Shown: positions 24,061 to 36,919 of the stretch, in pieces
How the letters are laid out: each line of letters opens with the position of its first letter
Numbering within the stretch: the first letter of the stretch is position 1
NCBI RefSeq assembly: GCF_029784165.1
Contig: NC_073696.1
Location: 233,195,771 to 233,259,770, forward strand
Reading direction: 5' to 3'
From: Wyeomyia smithii
Taxonomy: Eukaryota; Arthropoda; Insecta; Diptera; Culicidae
Length of the DNA stretch: 64,000 nt
Program-made: the position numbers and the translations under genes
The notes under the pieces: generated by a model
The model's input: only the letters and a program-made list of their open reading frames with translations
Told to the model about the DNA's origin: nothing
The model's database searches: none

Positions 24061-25150
24061 GACCTCAGGCAACATTTTGGATTGTAAGATGGCAACTTCC
24101 GGTTTATGGAAAACAGCCAAAAATGGCCGATTTCCACCCAATATAATAATATCCGGATCTAGAATTATACACAGGAGTTAAAATCGATCGAAATTGTCTT
24201 CAAATGCCATTTTGAAATCCAAAATGGCAACTTCCGGTTTCGGAAAAACAGCTGCAAACGACCAAATACCACCCAATATGGGTATTTCCGGAACCATAAT
24301 GATGCACTGGAGCCACAAATCGACTTCAGACAACATTTTGAATTGTAAGATGGCAACTTCCGGTTTCTGGAAAACGGCCTGAAATAAACAATTCCCATCA
24401 AATATGAGTATCTCCAAAACCAGAAAGCTGGACAGAAGCTCAAAATTGATCACAGGCACAATCTTGAATTTTAAGATTGTGACTTCCAGTATCTGGCAAA
24501 CAGCCGGAAATGACCAAACACCATTCAATATGGATGTTTTCGGAGCCAGTGTTACGACCAGATGACAGAAATTGATTTCACAGGCAATTTTAAAGTCCAA
24601 AATGACGACTTTCGGTTTCTGGAAAACAGCCCAAAGTGACCAAATACCACCCAATATGAGTATCTCCGGATCTAGAATGATATACAGCGGCAGCCGGTTC
24701 CAGGGAAACAGCCGAAACTGATCGAAAAACACCTACTATGGGTTTTTCTTCAACCAGAATGACGCTCAGATGCCAGAAATTACTTAAATACCATTTTGAA
24801 ATCCAATTTTGAAGCCGAGTACCGGTTTGTGAAAACAGCCCAAATAAAAAAAAACAAATTCTATCCAATATGAGTATCTCTGGAACCAGAATGATGCAAT
24901 GAGCTAACAATTGACCTCAGGCACCATTTTAAATTGCTAAATGGCAACTTCTAGGAAACAGTCGAAAATGACCGAATAATGCTCAATATGGATATTTCCG
25001 TAATCAAGATGATGCATAGAAACCAAACACTGACACTGGACACCATTTTGTATTTAAAGATGACCACTTTTAGTTTCTGGGAAACAACCAAAATAACTAA
25101 ATACCTCCCAATATGAATATATTCAGAATTGAGGCGATGTACAGAAGCCA
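24060..25150 (+). repeat. Family B tandem units, left arm (about ten copies)
   Basis: Roughly ten diverged ~105-115-bp units, each with a GATGGCAACTTCCGGTTTCT-type segment, GAAAACAGCC, CCACCCAATATGGGTATTTC and a GATGCACTGGAGCC-type segment. Overlapping frames on both strands follow the repeat period. Inverted counterparts are at 35930-36149 and 40662-41040. Confidence 0.65.
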
Positions 25151-26501
25151 AAAGTCGAGGATGTAGTTATTTCGATAAAACCATTTATTTTAAACGATTT
25201 GTTATTTGATTTTGATCATATCCTATGGCCGATTCGTCGTGCATTGGAGACTTTAAACACATCGCAAGGAATCAATGAGTTTGGAACGTTCAAATATGAT
25301 GATACCACATTTAAATTATGTTGAGGCCTCATATATCGATCGAAGCAAGTATAGCTTTCAAAAGTCTTTGAATTTCTTTTATTTCCATAACTTTTGAGCC
25401 ACATATCAAATTATTATGAAGTTTGTTATTTGTAAGTTCGAGAGATGACTCGCTCGTATGACACTAGTTATGTTCAAATAAGTCATGTAATCTTTGTGAT
25501 AATAGATTTTCGTTATTTTATTAACAATTTCATACATAACGGTTGCTTAAGTTCGATTACAATCAAACGGAATGGGAACGTATAGGGCAGCCAAACTTTG
25601 AAACCACGTGTTCAATCATAATTCATCAGTTAACCCTTAACTAGCCCGCTCATCTGATAATAATATTAATCAATTCGGTTGTGTAGTTTCTAAGATAATG
25701 AAGTTTCGTGATTTTCACATTTCGGTATATTACAGACGAAGTTACAATTCGATTAGAGTAAAATTCAATAGGGTGTTATGAGGCAGCTAGACCTTTCATT
25801 TGACACCGATTTGTGGAAATCGGGTCAGCCATCTCTGAGAATAATACACAGGAGTTAAAATCGATCGAAATCGGCTTCAAATGCCATTTTGAATTCCAAA
25901 ATGGCAACATCCGGTTTCGGAAAAAACAGCTGCAAACGACCAAATACCACCCAATATGGGTATTTCCGGATCCGTAATGATGCACTGGAGCAACAAATCG
26001 ACTTGAGTCCAAGTAATTTTCGGAATATGTTCCTTTTCATAGCTGGATTTCACATTTTTAAACATAACAGGCAAAGTAATAGTCCGATTGCAAAACAAAT
26101 CAATAGGGTCTTATGGGGCAACTAGACCTTCCATTTGGCACTGATTTTATGAAAATTGGTCCAGCCATCTCTGAGAAACATGAGTGAGATTAAACAGTCT
26201 TCAGAACACGTTTCTTTTCATAACTTTTGAACCACGAATTCAATCTTTATAAAATTCAAAAGTTAAGGGTTTTCCAGGTAGCCAGTTCATTTGAAACTAA
26301 TTTTGTTCAAATCGGTGGTGTGGTTTTAGAGATAATGATGTTTCATGATTTTTACATTTTGATACATAACCTCTAAACTATAAATCCGATTACAATGAAA
26401 TTGAATAGGGTCTTATGGGACGGCAAGACCTTTCATTTGCAATTAATTTCATGAAAATCGGTTCAGCCATCTCTGAGAAAAGTGAGTGAGAATAAAAATC
26501 T

Positions 26502-26504
<3 letters not shown>

Positions 26505-26549
<45 letters not shown>

Positions 26550-26567
26550 ACACACACACACACATAC
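26505..26567. repeat. CA microsatellite
   Basis: A run of CA dinucleotides broken only by single TA steps. It sits at the same relative place as the CA/TG tracts at 31404-31436, 33351-33391 and 34782-34864, so it is an integral part of the family C module. Confidence 0.9.
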
Positions 26568-26609
26568 AGATAATGCTCAGCTCGTCGAGCTGAGTCGAGT
26601 GATATATGC

Positions 26610-27849
26610 CAGAGGCGACGCGTGACCAAGTGGGCTACCTGTTCAATCAACATTTGCAACACTGAAACAACAGTATCGTGATAACAGTTTCGAAAACTTT
26701 TATCTTTCTACATTTATCTAAATGGCAAAGAAATTTTACGGTCTATTATGACCGCGAGTTTTCCGATAATTTTCTCGTAGAATAATGATATCTGCATCAT
26801 TTCATAGAGGAAATCTTTATCCACATTTATCGCATCATGATTCTCAATGATCGGTTTTAGTCGTGAATAACTCTTGATCCGTCGAAGAACTAGAAAAGTT
26901 CGCTCGACGGATGGAGTTGTGATATGCAATGTCAGTATCATTCAGGTTTCGTCCAACGATAATTAAAATTATGTTTATGATCTTTTTGCCTCTAAACTTT
27001 TCGCATGAGTAAGAAACCTATCTTTGTTTATCTAATCTTAGTTCAATGCTAAAGCGTTTCCTTAGACGATGTTAAAATTTTAAGCTAAAAAGAAAGCAGC
27101 GCGTAAGAAGACAAACGTATACTATGCGGAATATGCGAGGTTCAAGTTTTCGAATGAACAAAATGGGTGTAGAGGTTTGAATGAAACTATACATCGACGG
27201 AAGAATTCCACCACATTGACAGAAATAATGAATGAATTTACTCGTTTTTCATTTGCACTACGAAAGCTCTGAAGATGGATCTGCGAACTCTCGCGGCCAC
27301 GTGGTCTATCAAATTTCAATGACGTCGAGAGAAGAAACAGGAAGGCATAACGAAACAGATTTACCAGACACTGAAGAGAGGTGGTGTGTAGGAATGAATG
27401 TTTTCTCTCGCTGACATCGGTTTTGTTCAGCAGAAAGTTTGAACCAAAAATGTCATTTTTACGCGAGGTGTCGCATTAGTAGTGGTGAGCATAAATGACT
27501 GCGTCTACCCTTCCGCTCTTGAAGGTGCAGAGAAGTGTTGAACGGCGGTTAGTTCAGGTGAAAGGTCTGAACAAACGGTAGTCATTATTGCGTGTGGCCG
27601 TGTGGGTTGCGTTGCGTGTGAGTTGTATGGCGTAGTCTGAAGTGTAGCCCATCAGGTTACATTCTTTATGGTGCATAAATTTCCACTATGTAGAAAATAA
27701 AATAAGGATGTTCGGGATAACATTAAAATTACAAATTAATTACCTTCGATGATTTTTCATCCACTCTACAAATATGAAAAAATCACTTTTTTTCTGAGAT
27801 TGTCTACCTGTCCTATGAACAGGTTGAACAGGTGGACGAGACGCCTCTG
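26610..27849 (-). mobile_element. hAT transposon relic (1,240 bp) inserted in family C module
   Basis: The ends read CAGAGGCG and CGCCTCTG, with the 8-bp direct repeat ATATATGC on both sides (26602-26609 and 27850-27857). The uninterrupted target (GATATATGCCATTCGGCCC) is present in sibling modules, for example at 33424, confirming the insertion. A hAT C-terminal dimerisation fragment is encoded inside on the minus strand. The rest of the transposase is missing. Confidence 0.8.
26714..26941 (-). pseudogene. hAT transposase C-terminal dimerisation fragment
   Basis: The 75-codon frame contains HITTPSVERTFLVLRRIKSY, which resembles the hAT dimerisation block (small residues, then x-x-E-R-x-F-S-x-L-R-x-I-K-T). 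It lies inside an element with hAT-type ends. No zinc finger or catalytic DDE part is detectable, so this is a remnant. Confidence 0.55.
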
Positions 27850-28665
27850 ATATATGCCATTCGGCCCTTTGGAGCACTTTTATATCTTCGGTTTTGCAAG
27901 TGATTGCTATACCTTTCTAGGAGAAAGGCAAAAATACTTAGGCATTTTCTGTTTAAGTGCTTCATTTGATTGCATTACGACTAATTGAATAAAACACTAA
28001 TATTGAAAAACAATTCATAAAAATAATTCATATAATTTGACAGTCTTTGTAACTTGGTTGTGTTATGTTCAAAACTTCAAAACAATGCCCTCTATTGCAC
28101 TAATACTACACTCATTTGTATACTCAATCATATAAATTGATCATGAGATTTTATCTTATGTGAACATATATGAGAGTTGAAAAAAAAGGAAGGAATGAAA
28201 AAATGAAATATGTTTACATTTATATATTGAACTGCTAAATAAATGAAGTGCAGATTCAAAATTTTTTGACAGCCTTCGATATGGTAAGTGTCAGGTCCTA
28301 AACTTTGAATCCAATGCTAATTATTCAGATTTTTTTAAAATGCTATTTTTTTTTTATTTTTTTGCATTTCAGTTTTATTGTACACGTTCTGAAAATAATA
28401 CTACTTTTCAGCTCAATTTGGTGAACGAACGAAAAGAAATGAAAAGCGTCACATTGCACGCAAATGATCCACAATGCGGAAACAATCTGCCTTCTCATCA
28501 GCCGAGTGGACAGCAAATCCTGGCAGCCGAACCTATCGTACCCTGTGAAGCAACCCTTGCCGATAGCAAAAAAAATAGGAACAGGGATTAATATTTCATG
28601 GCCTCCTCTTTACCGCATTGTCATCTGTGTCCGCGCGCAGCCTGCTTCGGAACCACGTACCTAAG

Positions 28666-28959
28666 CTACAAAACACAGCAGCCATCAGCATAAGGCATCA
28701 TCATATCGGTCCACAGCATTATTGGGAAATATGCAGCGCACAAAAGAGGTAAAATACCGTAAAGGATTTTCGCCATCCGGCCGAACTGCCCAATGCCCAA
28801 AGGCAGGTGAGCTATCAGCTTTGGCTGGGATCGGCGTAAATTAACCCAAGCGTTATGAAAATTGACGACAGTTGGTATGAACTTGAGATCGTCCGTTGGA
28901 CACCATTGGATGAAGGAAAGATTTTCTAGATTGGTATCTGTTTGACCATACGGTTCCAT
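28666..28959 (-). CDS. Unrecognised 97-codon open frame with one possible membrane segment
   Basis: Opens with MEPYGQTDTNLENLSF after an A-rich leader and contains a hydrophobic stretch (AKILYGILPLLCAAYFPIML) about two-thirds along. Base composition is less AT-rich than its surroundings. No family is recognised and no neighbouring exon can be joined with confidence; it may be chance or an exon of an unknown gene. Confidence 0.2.
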   Translation of the reverse strand: MEPYGQTDTNLENLSFIQWCPTDDLKFIPTVVNFHNAWVNLRRSQPKLIAHLPLGIGQFGRMAKILYGILPLLCAAYFPIMLWTDMMMPYADGCCVL

Positions 28960-29214
28960 TTAGAGGAAAAAAAAAATGAAAAAAAAACACTACAAACCTT
29001 TTTCTTCGCCAATTCCAGCGAATGTTGATCTCTTGAGTATAGGTTTGAACTTATAATGTTGGTTTTTATGCAACATTCCTTAGCGTATATGATTTTGATG
29101 GGTCGCTGGGACTGTCATCTGTCAATCGCGCCATAATAGGCGTTATTTTCGTTGGTACAAAACAAAATCGTTCAATCATCTGGATATCGTTTGGCGCGCA
29201 GATCCTTTGTTAGT

Positions 29215-29445
29215 CAAGCTGTGAAACCCTGACGAGATTTAATAGAGATCGTAACGCCACAAAATTACTTGTCCTTTCTTGTGCTTCTTTTTTTGATTTT
29301 CCTGTGACGGCTAGAAAGAAATTGACCGGATTGGGTTCTGTTTTCTTTGTTAGCCAAGAAAAGTTACAATCGTAAGAAAATTGATCCGTTTGTTTGACAC
29401 TGATTGCTGTTTTGTGTGGTTTGCATTGTTTAGGTATTCTACAGC
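29215..29445 (-). repeat. Dispersed repeat, copy 1 (partner at 52790-52975)
   Basis: Read on the minus strand, ACAAAACAGCAATCAGTGTC followed by AAACAAACGGATCAATTTTC matches the plus strand at about 52799 onward. In both copies the translated frame keeps KTAISVKQTDQFS and a C-[NS]-FSW block. No inverted ends were found. Confidence 0.6.
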
Positions 29446-29774
29446 GCACATAGGGGTATTTGAGGTCAAAAATTGAAATAAATCACAAAAATCAAAATTA
29501 TTATTAAAGCCCAATAGTAAACATCACTAGATTCATAGATAGTGGGGGTATCCCGTGGCAACTGTTTTACTCTCATTTGTTTTGTTTTTGCCCCACAAAA
29601 GCTGTTAAACTACGAACCAAAAGCGAAGTAGATTTTCGATACGTAATTTATTATGTTATATTTTACCTGTTACAGATTGGGATAGTCAGTTGAATGGTAT
29701 GCAGTAAGTTTTGAATATTTCAGATGGATGGTTTGGTGTCTCATTGACTATACATTTTGCATTGAAAATTTTGC

Positions 29775-31258
29775 AAAAACCTAAATTAATCCACCTAGCG
29801 GTCAGACCCAGCCTTTCTCATTCAAACTTATTATTTGCAAAAATAGATTTACATGGACGCTTCAATCCACTCTATTCACTCTTTGGGTTCTAAAATATTT
29901 ATGTTGTAATTGAAGTATAAGATATGAAATTTGACGTAATGTTAGTGCTTAAGAAATAGCGAAATAAAATAAATGACTTAATTTCAAACAATTTCATCAC
30001 GAGCGATACCGGGAACATTCAAATAGTACGAAACCGCATTTAAATTATGTTGAGTTCACGTATATTGATCAAAGCAGGTATAGTTTTAAATAGTCTTTGA
30101 ATTTCTTTTCGTTCCATAACTTTTGAATCACATATCGAGTGTTATGAAGTTTGTTGTTAGTAAGTTTAAGAGATAACACGTTCGTATGATGCTAGTTATG
30201 TTGAATAAGTCGTGTAATCTATGAGATAATAGCAACGAGTCTATTATCCCAAAGATTACACGACTTATTCAACATAACCAGCATCAACAACAATTTTAAC
30301 AATTTAATATATAACGGTTGCTTAAGTTCGATTATAATCGAATGAAATGGGAACGTATAGCAGCCGAATTATGAAACCACTTGTTCAATCATAATTCATC
30401 AGTTAACCCTTAACTAGCACGTTCATCCGATATCAATATTGTTCAAATCGGTTGTGTAGTTTCTGAGATAATGAAGTTTCGTGATTTTCACATTTCAATA
30501 CATTACAGACGAAGTTACAGTCCGATTACAGTAAAATTCAATAGGGTGTTATGAGGCAGCTGGACCTCTCATTTGACACTAATTTAGTGAAAATCGATTC
30601 AGCCATATCTGAGAAAAATTAGTGAGTTTAAGTAGTCTTGTAAATATTTTACTTTTCATAGCTGGATTTCACATTTTTAAACATAACAGGCAAAGTAATA
30701 GTCCGATTGCAAAAAAAATCAATAGGGTCTTATGAGGCAACTAGACCTTCTATTTGACACCAATTTTATGAAAATCGGTCCAGCCATCTCTAAGAAACAT
30801 GAGTGAGATCAAATAGTCTCGAGAACACGTTTCTTTCCATAACTTTTGAACCACATGTTTAATTTAATGAAATTCAAAAGTTGAGGGTTTTTTAGGTAGC
30901 CCGTACATTTGAAATTAATTTTGTTCAAATCGGTTGCGTAGTTTTTGAGATATTGATGTTTCGTGATTTTTACATTTGGATACATAACCTCTAAACTAGA
31001 AATCCAATTACAATAAAATTCAATAGGGTCTTATAGGGCAAGTAGACCATTCATTTGTAATCAATTTCATTGAAATCGGTCCAGCCATCTATGAGAAAAT
31101 CGAGTGAGATTGGAAGAGCGTTACACACACACACATACAGAAAATGCTCAGCTCGTCGAACTGAGTCGAGTGATATCCGACATTTGGCCCTTTGGAGCAC
31201 TTTTATACCTTTAGTTTTTTTCAGTGATTGCTATACCTTTCTAGGAGAAAGGCAAAAA
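29775..31258 (+). repeat. Family C module 2
   Basis: Starts with the same CCTAAATTAATCCACCTAGC edge as the composite but goes directly to family C units, omitting families A and B. It ends with CA-rich DNA, GCTCAGCTCGTCGAACTGAG and the ACCTTTCTAGGAGAAAGGC end. A near-perfect inverted repeat (arms 30188-30231 and 30242-30285) lies inside. Confidence 0.65.
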
Positions 31259-31286
31259 TTGTCTTCCGCGTTAAGCTTCAAAATTA

Positions 31287-31629
31287 TTTTTGTCTTTCTC
31301 CTAGAAAGGTATAGCAATTACTTGCAAAACCGAAAGTATAAAAGTGCTCCAAAGGGCCGAATGGCATATATCACTCGACTCAGTTCGACGAGCTGAGCAT
31401 TTTCTGTATGTGTGTGTGTATGTGTGTGTATGTGCAGATTTTTATTCTCACTCACTTTTCTCAGAGATGGCTGGACCGATTTTTATGAAATTAATTGCAA
31501 ATGAAAGGTCTGGATGTCCCATAAGACCCTAGTAAATTTTATTGTAATCGGATTTATAGTTTAGAGGTTATGTGTCAAAATGTAAAAATCATGAAACATT
31601 ATCTCAAAAACTACACAACAGATTTAAAA
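31287..31629 (-). repeat. Inverted partial family C module 3
   Basis: Begins with the module end in reverse (GTCTTTCTCCTAGAAAGGTA), then a TG tract (31404-31436), and runs into one family C unit before stopping at an A run. Confidence 0.6.
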
Positions 31630-33509
31630 AAAAAACCTAGATTAATCCACCTATAGGTCGGACCCAGCCTTTCTCATTCAAACTTATTATTTGTAAAAAT
31701 AGATTTACATGAACGCTTCAATCCAAGAAATGTGTATTCATTTTTTGGGTTCTAAAATAACGATGTTGTAATATAAGTATAAAATATGAAATTTGACGTA
31801 ATGTAAATGCTCAATAAATAGCGAAATAAAAGTAATGAGCGATACCGGGAACATTCAAATGGTACGATAGCACAATTAAATTATATTAAGAGATTTGCCC
31901 AAAACTGAACGCGGTCTAATCCAAACACCGCGCGGAGTTGCCAGATGTATGCTGTTCTTATTTGCATTAACCTTCATTGATAAAGAATCAGGAAAATCCT
32001 TGAAGAAATCACTGCTGGGGACAGTGGAGACTAAAAAGGATTACTAATCACCAGAGGAAAATATATTGGATCATATACTCACTTCGTGGTTTCTGTTTTA
32101 AGCATTATGATATCAATCTATATTAGAGTAATCCGTAAACCGAGCACCCCTGACGTCGCCTTCAGTGTGCTGCCAGAATCGAAGTTTGTTTTGATTTTGG
32201 AAAGGGTTGCCAAGACAGGTAAATTTAATTTTGGCTGTTGCTTACAGTGTCCCGAGGAAAATATAATCGATTCGGCAACCAAGAAGGGCATTTGGTTTCA
32301 GAGTTTCGGTTTATAGCGCGGCGAATAAGTTTCAGTGAAACTCACAATATTGTGACCACATATATTGATCAAAGCAGGTATAGTTTTGAATAGCTTTGAA
32401 TTTCTTTTCTTTCCATAACTTTCGAACCACAATTCAATTTGTTATGAAGTTTGTTATTTGTAAGTTTGAGAGATGACTCGTTCGTATGACACTAGTAATG
32501 TTCAAATAAGTCTTGTAATTTTGAGATAATAGAATTTCGTTGTTTTATTAACAATTTAATACATAACGGTTGCTTAGTTCGAATATAATCAATTGAAATG
32601 GGAACGTATAGGGCAGCCAAACTTTGAAACCACGTGTTAAATCATAATTCATCAGTTAACCCTTAACTAGCCTGTTCATCTGATAATACAATTGATCATA
32701 TCGGTTGTGTACCTTCTGAGATAATGAAGTTTCGTGATTTTCACAATTCGGTACATTACAGACGAAGTTACAGTTCGATTACAGTAAAATTCAATAGGGT
32801 GTTATGAGTCAGCTAGACCTTTCGTTTGACACTTATTTCGTGAAAATCGGTTAAGCCATTTCTGAGAAAAGTGAGTGAGTTTATGTATTCTTCGGAATAT
32901 GTTTCTTTTCATAGCTAGATTTCACATTTTAAAACATAACAGGCAAATTAATAGTCCGATTGCAAAAAATCAATAGGGTCTTATGGGGTAACTAGACCTT
33001 TCATGTGACACTGATTTTGTGGAAATCGGTCCAGCCATATCTGAGAAACATTAGTGAAATTAAACAGTCTTCAGAAGACGTTTCTTTTCATAACTTTTGA
33101 ACCACATGTTCAATCTATATAAAATTCAAAAGTTAAGGGTTTTTAAAATAGCCCGTTCATTTAATACCAATTTTATTGAAATCGGTTGTGTGGTTTTTGA
33201 GATATTAATGTTTCGTGATTTTTACATTTTTAAACAAAACCTGTAAATAAAAATCCAATTACAATGGCAACTAGAACTTTCATTTGCATATAATTTCATT
33301 AAAATCAGTCCAGCCATCTCTGGGAAAAGTGAGTGAAAATAAAAATCTGCACATACATACACAACCACACACACACACACACATACATACAGAAAATGCT
33401 CAGCTCGTCGAAATGAGTCGAGTGATATATGCCATTCGGCCCTTTGGAGCACTTTCATATCTTCGGTTTTGCAAGTGATTGCTATACCTTTCTAGGAGAA
33501 AGGCAAAAA
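31630..33509 (+). repeat. Family C module 4, with an unrelated ~460-bp insert
   Basis: Starts with a CCTAGATTAATCCACC edge and ends with the TCTAGGAGAAAGGC end. Between about 31885 and 32345 the module is interrupted by unrelated sequence; its ends have no clear inverted repeat or target duplication. A CA-rich tract lies at 33351-33391. Confidence 0.6.
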
Positions 33510-34809
33510 GTTAAAAAAATTATTAATTAGGAGTAAAATATTCGTGCTGAAGAAATAGCGAAACAAAAGAAATGACTTTGAAATTCGTACACTTCAATCA
33601 CGAGCAGTACCGGGAACGTACGAATAACACAATATCAAATTTAACTTTTGTTGAGGCCATATGTTTTGATCAAAGCAGTTACAGTTTTAAATAGTCTTTA
33701 AATTTCGTTTCTTTTCATAACTTTTGAACCACATATCAAATTGCTATGAAATTTCTTACTTGTGAGTTAGAGAGACAACCCGTTCAAATGACACTAGATA
33801 TGTTCAAATAAGTCATGTGATCTTTGAGATAATAGACTTCCGTTGTTTTTATAATTTAATACATAACGGTTGGAATAAAAATACGATTATAGTCAAATAG
33901 AATGGGAACCTATAGGAAAGCCAAAATTTTCATTTGACACTCAGATTGTTGAATTTAGTCCAGCCATTTTCGGGAAAACGAGTGAATTTGAAAAGTCACC
34001 GGAACATGTTTCTTTTCACAATTTTTGAACCACATGTTCAATCAATATAAAATTCATCAATTAACCGTTAACTAGCCCGTTCATTTGATACCAATCTTAT
34101 TCAAATCGGTTGTGTACTTTCTGAGATAATGAAGTTTCGTGATTTTCATAATCTGATACTTTACAGGCGAAGTTACAGTCCGATTACATTGAAATTCAAT
34201 AGGGTGTTATAAGGCAGCTAGGCCTTTCATTTGACACTAATTTCGTGGAAATCGGTTCAGCCAACTCTGAGAAAAGTGAGTGAGTTTGAGTAGCCTTCGG
34301 AATATGTTCCTTTTCATAGCTGGATTTCACATTTTTAAACATAACAGGCAAAGTAATAGTCCGATTGCAAAACAAATCAATAGGGTCTTATGGGGCAACT
34401 AGACCTTCCATTTGACACTAATTTTATGAAAATCTGTCCAGCCATCTCTGAGAAACATGAGTGAGATTAAACACTCTCCGGAACACGTTTCTTTAAATAA
34501 CTTCTTAACCACAAGTTCAATCTTCATGAAACTCAAAAGTTAAGGGTTTTTTAAGTAGCTCGTTCATTTGAAATGAATTTTGTTCAAATCGGTTGAGTAG
34601 TTTCTGAGATAATGATGTTTCGTGATTTTCACATTTTTGAACATAACCTCTAAACTAAAAATCCGATTGCAATGAAATTCAATAGGGTCTTATGGGGCAA
34701 CTAAACCTCTCATTTGCAATTAATTTCATGAAGATCGGTTCAGCCATCTCTGAGAAAATCGAGTGAGATTGGGAGAGCGTTACACAAACACACATACATA
34801 CACACACAT

Positions 34810-34868
<59 letters not shown>

Positions 34869-34980
34869 ATGCTCAGCTCGTCAAACTAAGTCGATCGATA
34901 TACGAGATTCGACACTTTGGAGCACTTTTATACCTTTGGTTTTTCCAGTGATTGCTATACCTTTCTAGGAGAAAGGCAAA
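33510..34980 (+). repeat. Family C module 5
   Basis: Direct module lacking the outer edge but otherwise complete: family C units, a long CA tract (34782-34864), the AGCTCGTC segment and the CTTTCTAGGAGAAAGGC end at about 34980. Confidence 0.6.
34782..34864. repeat. CA microsatellite
   Basis: The longest CA run in the window, with a few TA/CG interruptions. The all Cys-Val or His-Thr frames over it are artefacts. Confidence 0.9.
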
Positions 34981-36919
34981 ATGATTTCAAATGAACGGGC
35001 TACCTGAAATACTCTTAACTTTTGAATTTTATAAAGATTGAACTTGTGTTTCAAAAGTTATGAAAAGAAACGTGTTCTGAAGACTGTTCAATCTCACTCA
35101 TGTTTCTCAGAGATGGCTGGACCGATTTTCATAAAATCAGTGTCAAATGGAAGGTCTAGTTGCCCCATAAGACCCTATTGATTTGTTTTGCAATCGGACT
35201 TCTACTTTAAAAATGTGAAATCCAGCTATGAAAAGGAGCATATTCCAAGGACTACTTGGACTCACTCACTTTTCTCAGAGATGGCTGACCTGATTTCAAC
35301 AAAATTAGTGTCAATCAATAAGTCTAGCTGCCTCATAAAACCCTATTGAATTTTACTGTAATCGAACTGTAACTTCGTCTGTAATGTACCGAAATGTGAA
35401 AATCACGAAACTTCATAATCTCAGAAACTACACAACCGATTTGATCAATATTATTATCAGATGAGCGGGCTAGTTAAGGGTTAACTGATGAAGTTTGGCT
35501 GCCCTATACGTTTCCATTTCGTTTGAATATAATCGAACTTAAGCTACCGTTATGTATTAAATTGTTAATAAAACAACGAAAGCCTATTATCTCAAAGATT
35601 ACATGGCTTATTTGAACATACGAAGAGTCATCTCTCGAACTTACGAATAACTTCATAACAATTTGATATGTGGCTCAAAAGCTGAGGAAAGAGAAGAAAT
35701 TCAAAGACTATTTAAAACTATAGCTGCTTTGATCGATATATGTGGCCTCAACATAATTTAAATGTGGTATCGTACTATTTAAACGTTCCAAATTCATTGA
35801 TTCCTTGCGATGTGTTCAAAGTCTGCAAATGCACGATGAATCGGCCATAGGATATGATCAAAGTCAAATAACAAATCGTTTGAAATTATTGGTTTTATCG
35901 AAATGATCCTCGACTTTTGGCTTCTGTACATCGCCGTAATTCTGAATATTTATTCATATTGGGTGGTATTCGGTCATTTTCAGCAGACTTTCTGGCATCA
36001 ATCTGACACCGGAAAAACCCATATTGGGAGGTATTTAGTTATTTTGGTTGTTTTCCACAAACTAAAAGTGGTCGTCTTTAAATTCAAAATGGTGCCTGAG
36101 GTCAATTGTTAGCTCATTTCATCATTCTGGTTCCAGAGATACTCATATTAGTGATGGGAAACTTATCGATACTTATCGACAATATCGATAAATGATGGTC
36201 ATCGATATTATCGTTAATTTTTTGACGTTAGCGATAATTATCGATATTATAAGGGTAAGCAAAAGTCAGTGCGGCTGGTTACTGGAGGAGACTCAAAAGA
36301 AGGAAACCTCACCTACCCTACCCCAGGAGTTGCTTCTGCCGCTAGGTATTTGTTGGGTGCTGCTATTCGACAAGATTTAGCATTGTTGGGGGTGGTGCGG
36401 GCGAACCTTTAGCCTCGGGTGTCACTGAGTTTCTGAGAAATAATGGTAACTAATAAGGTATTTATAGATTTTAGTTTCCTAAGAACAGATGAATTCGACA
36501 ACTTAATACTGGAGAACTTTAAAAAAATATCCAAACTTTTTGCACCATCTCATAAAAAGCAATGATACGAAATTGTAATGAAATGCATTTTCTTTGGCTT
36601 GCCAACTCTTATAATATGATGGACATGCATAGCGGCAGTCTATTGGTAATTCTCTGGTAATTGTTTAGTTTACCTTGGAACTGTTTAAGTTTAAAGTATC
36701 TGTTACCCAACAAACAATTTTTAGTTCCACTAAAAATCCAAATCAACGAAATTGTTGCGCCAAAAAATATCCTGGGGTAGACAAAATAATTGATATAAAT
36801 AAAATTCTCTCGAATTTTAAATGACCAGAACTTAACGGAAAATGAATCAATTTTGATAACCGGTTTCATTTCACTAGAAAACAGTATTATATTAGTATTA
36901 CTTGGGAACTTGGTGTGAC

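Larger units (their letters stand above)
25155..27934 (+). repeat. Family C module 1 (contains hAT insertion)
   Basis: The module holds several units with TTCAGCCATCTCTGAGAAA and AATAGGGTCTTATGGGGCAA, then a CA microsatellite (26505-26567), then GCTCAGCTCGTCGAGCTGAG. It is cut by the hAT at 26610-27849 and resumes with GCCATTCGGCCCTTTGGAGC, ending ACCTTTCTAGGAGAAAGGC at about 27934. The end contains the hairpin CCTTTCT/AGAAAGG. Confidence 0.65.
27935..29774. other. Spacer between family C modules
   Basis: Contains no recognised gene. Two things stand out: an unassigned 97-codon minus-strand frame at 28666-28959, and a repeat at about 29215-29445 that has a plus-strand relative at about 52790-52975. 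Confidence 0.4.

Noticed and set aside
25700..34700. Regularly spaced direct repeats resembling a CRISPR array
   Set aside because: Units are ~115 bp, diverged and contiguous, with no short uniform repeats or unique spacers, and the window is eukaryotic.
34679..34951. Cys-Val and His-Thr repeat frames
   Set aside because: Translation of the CA microsatellite.
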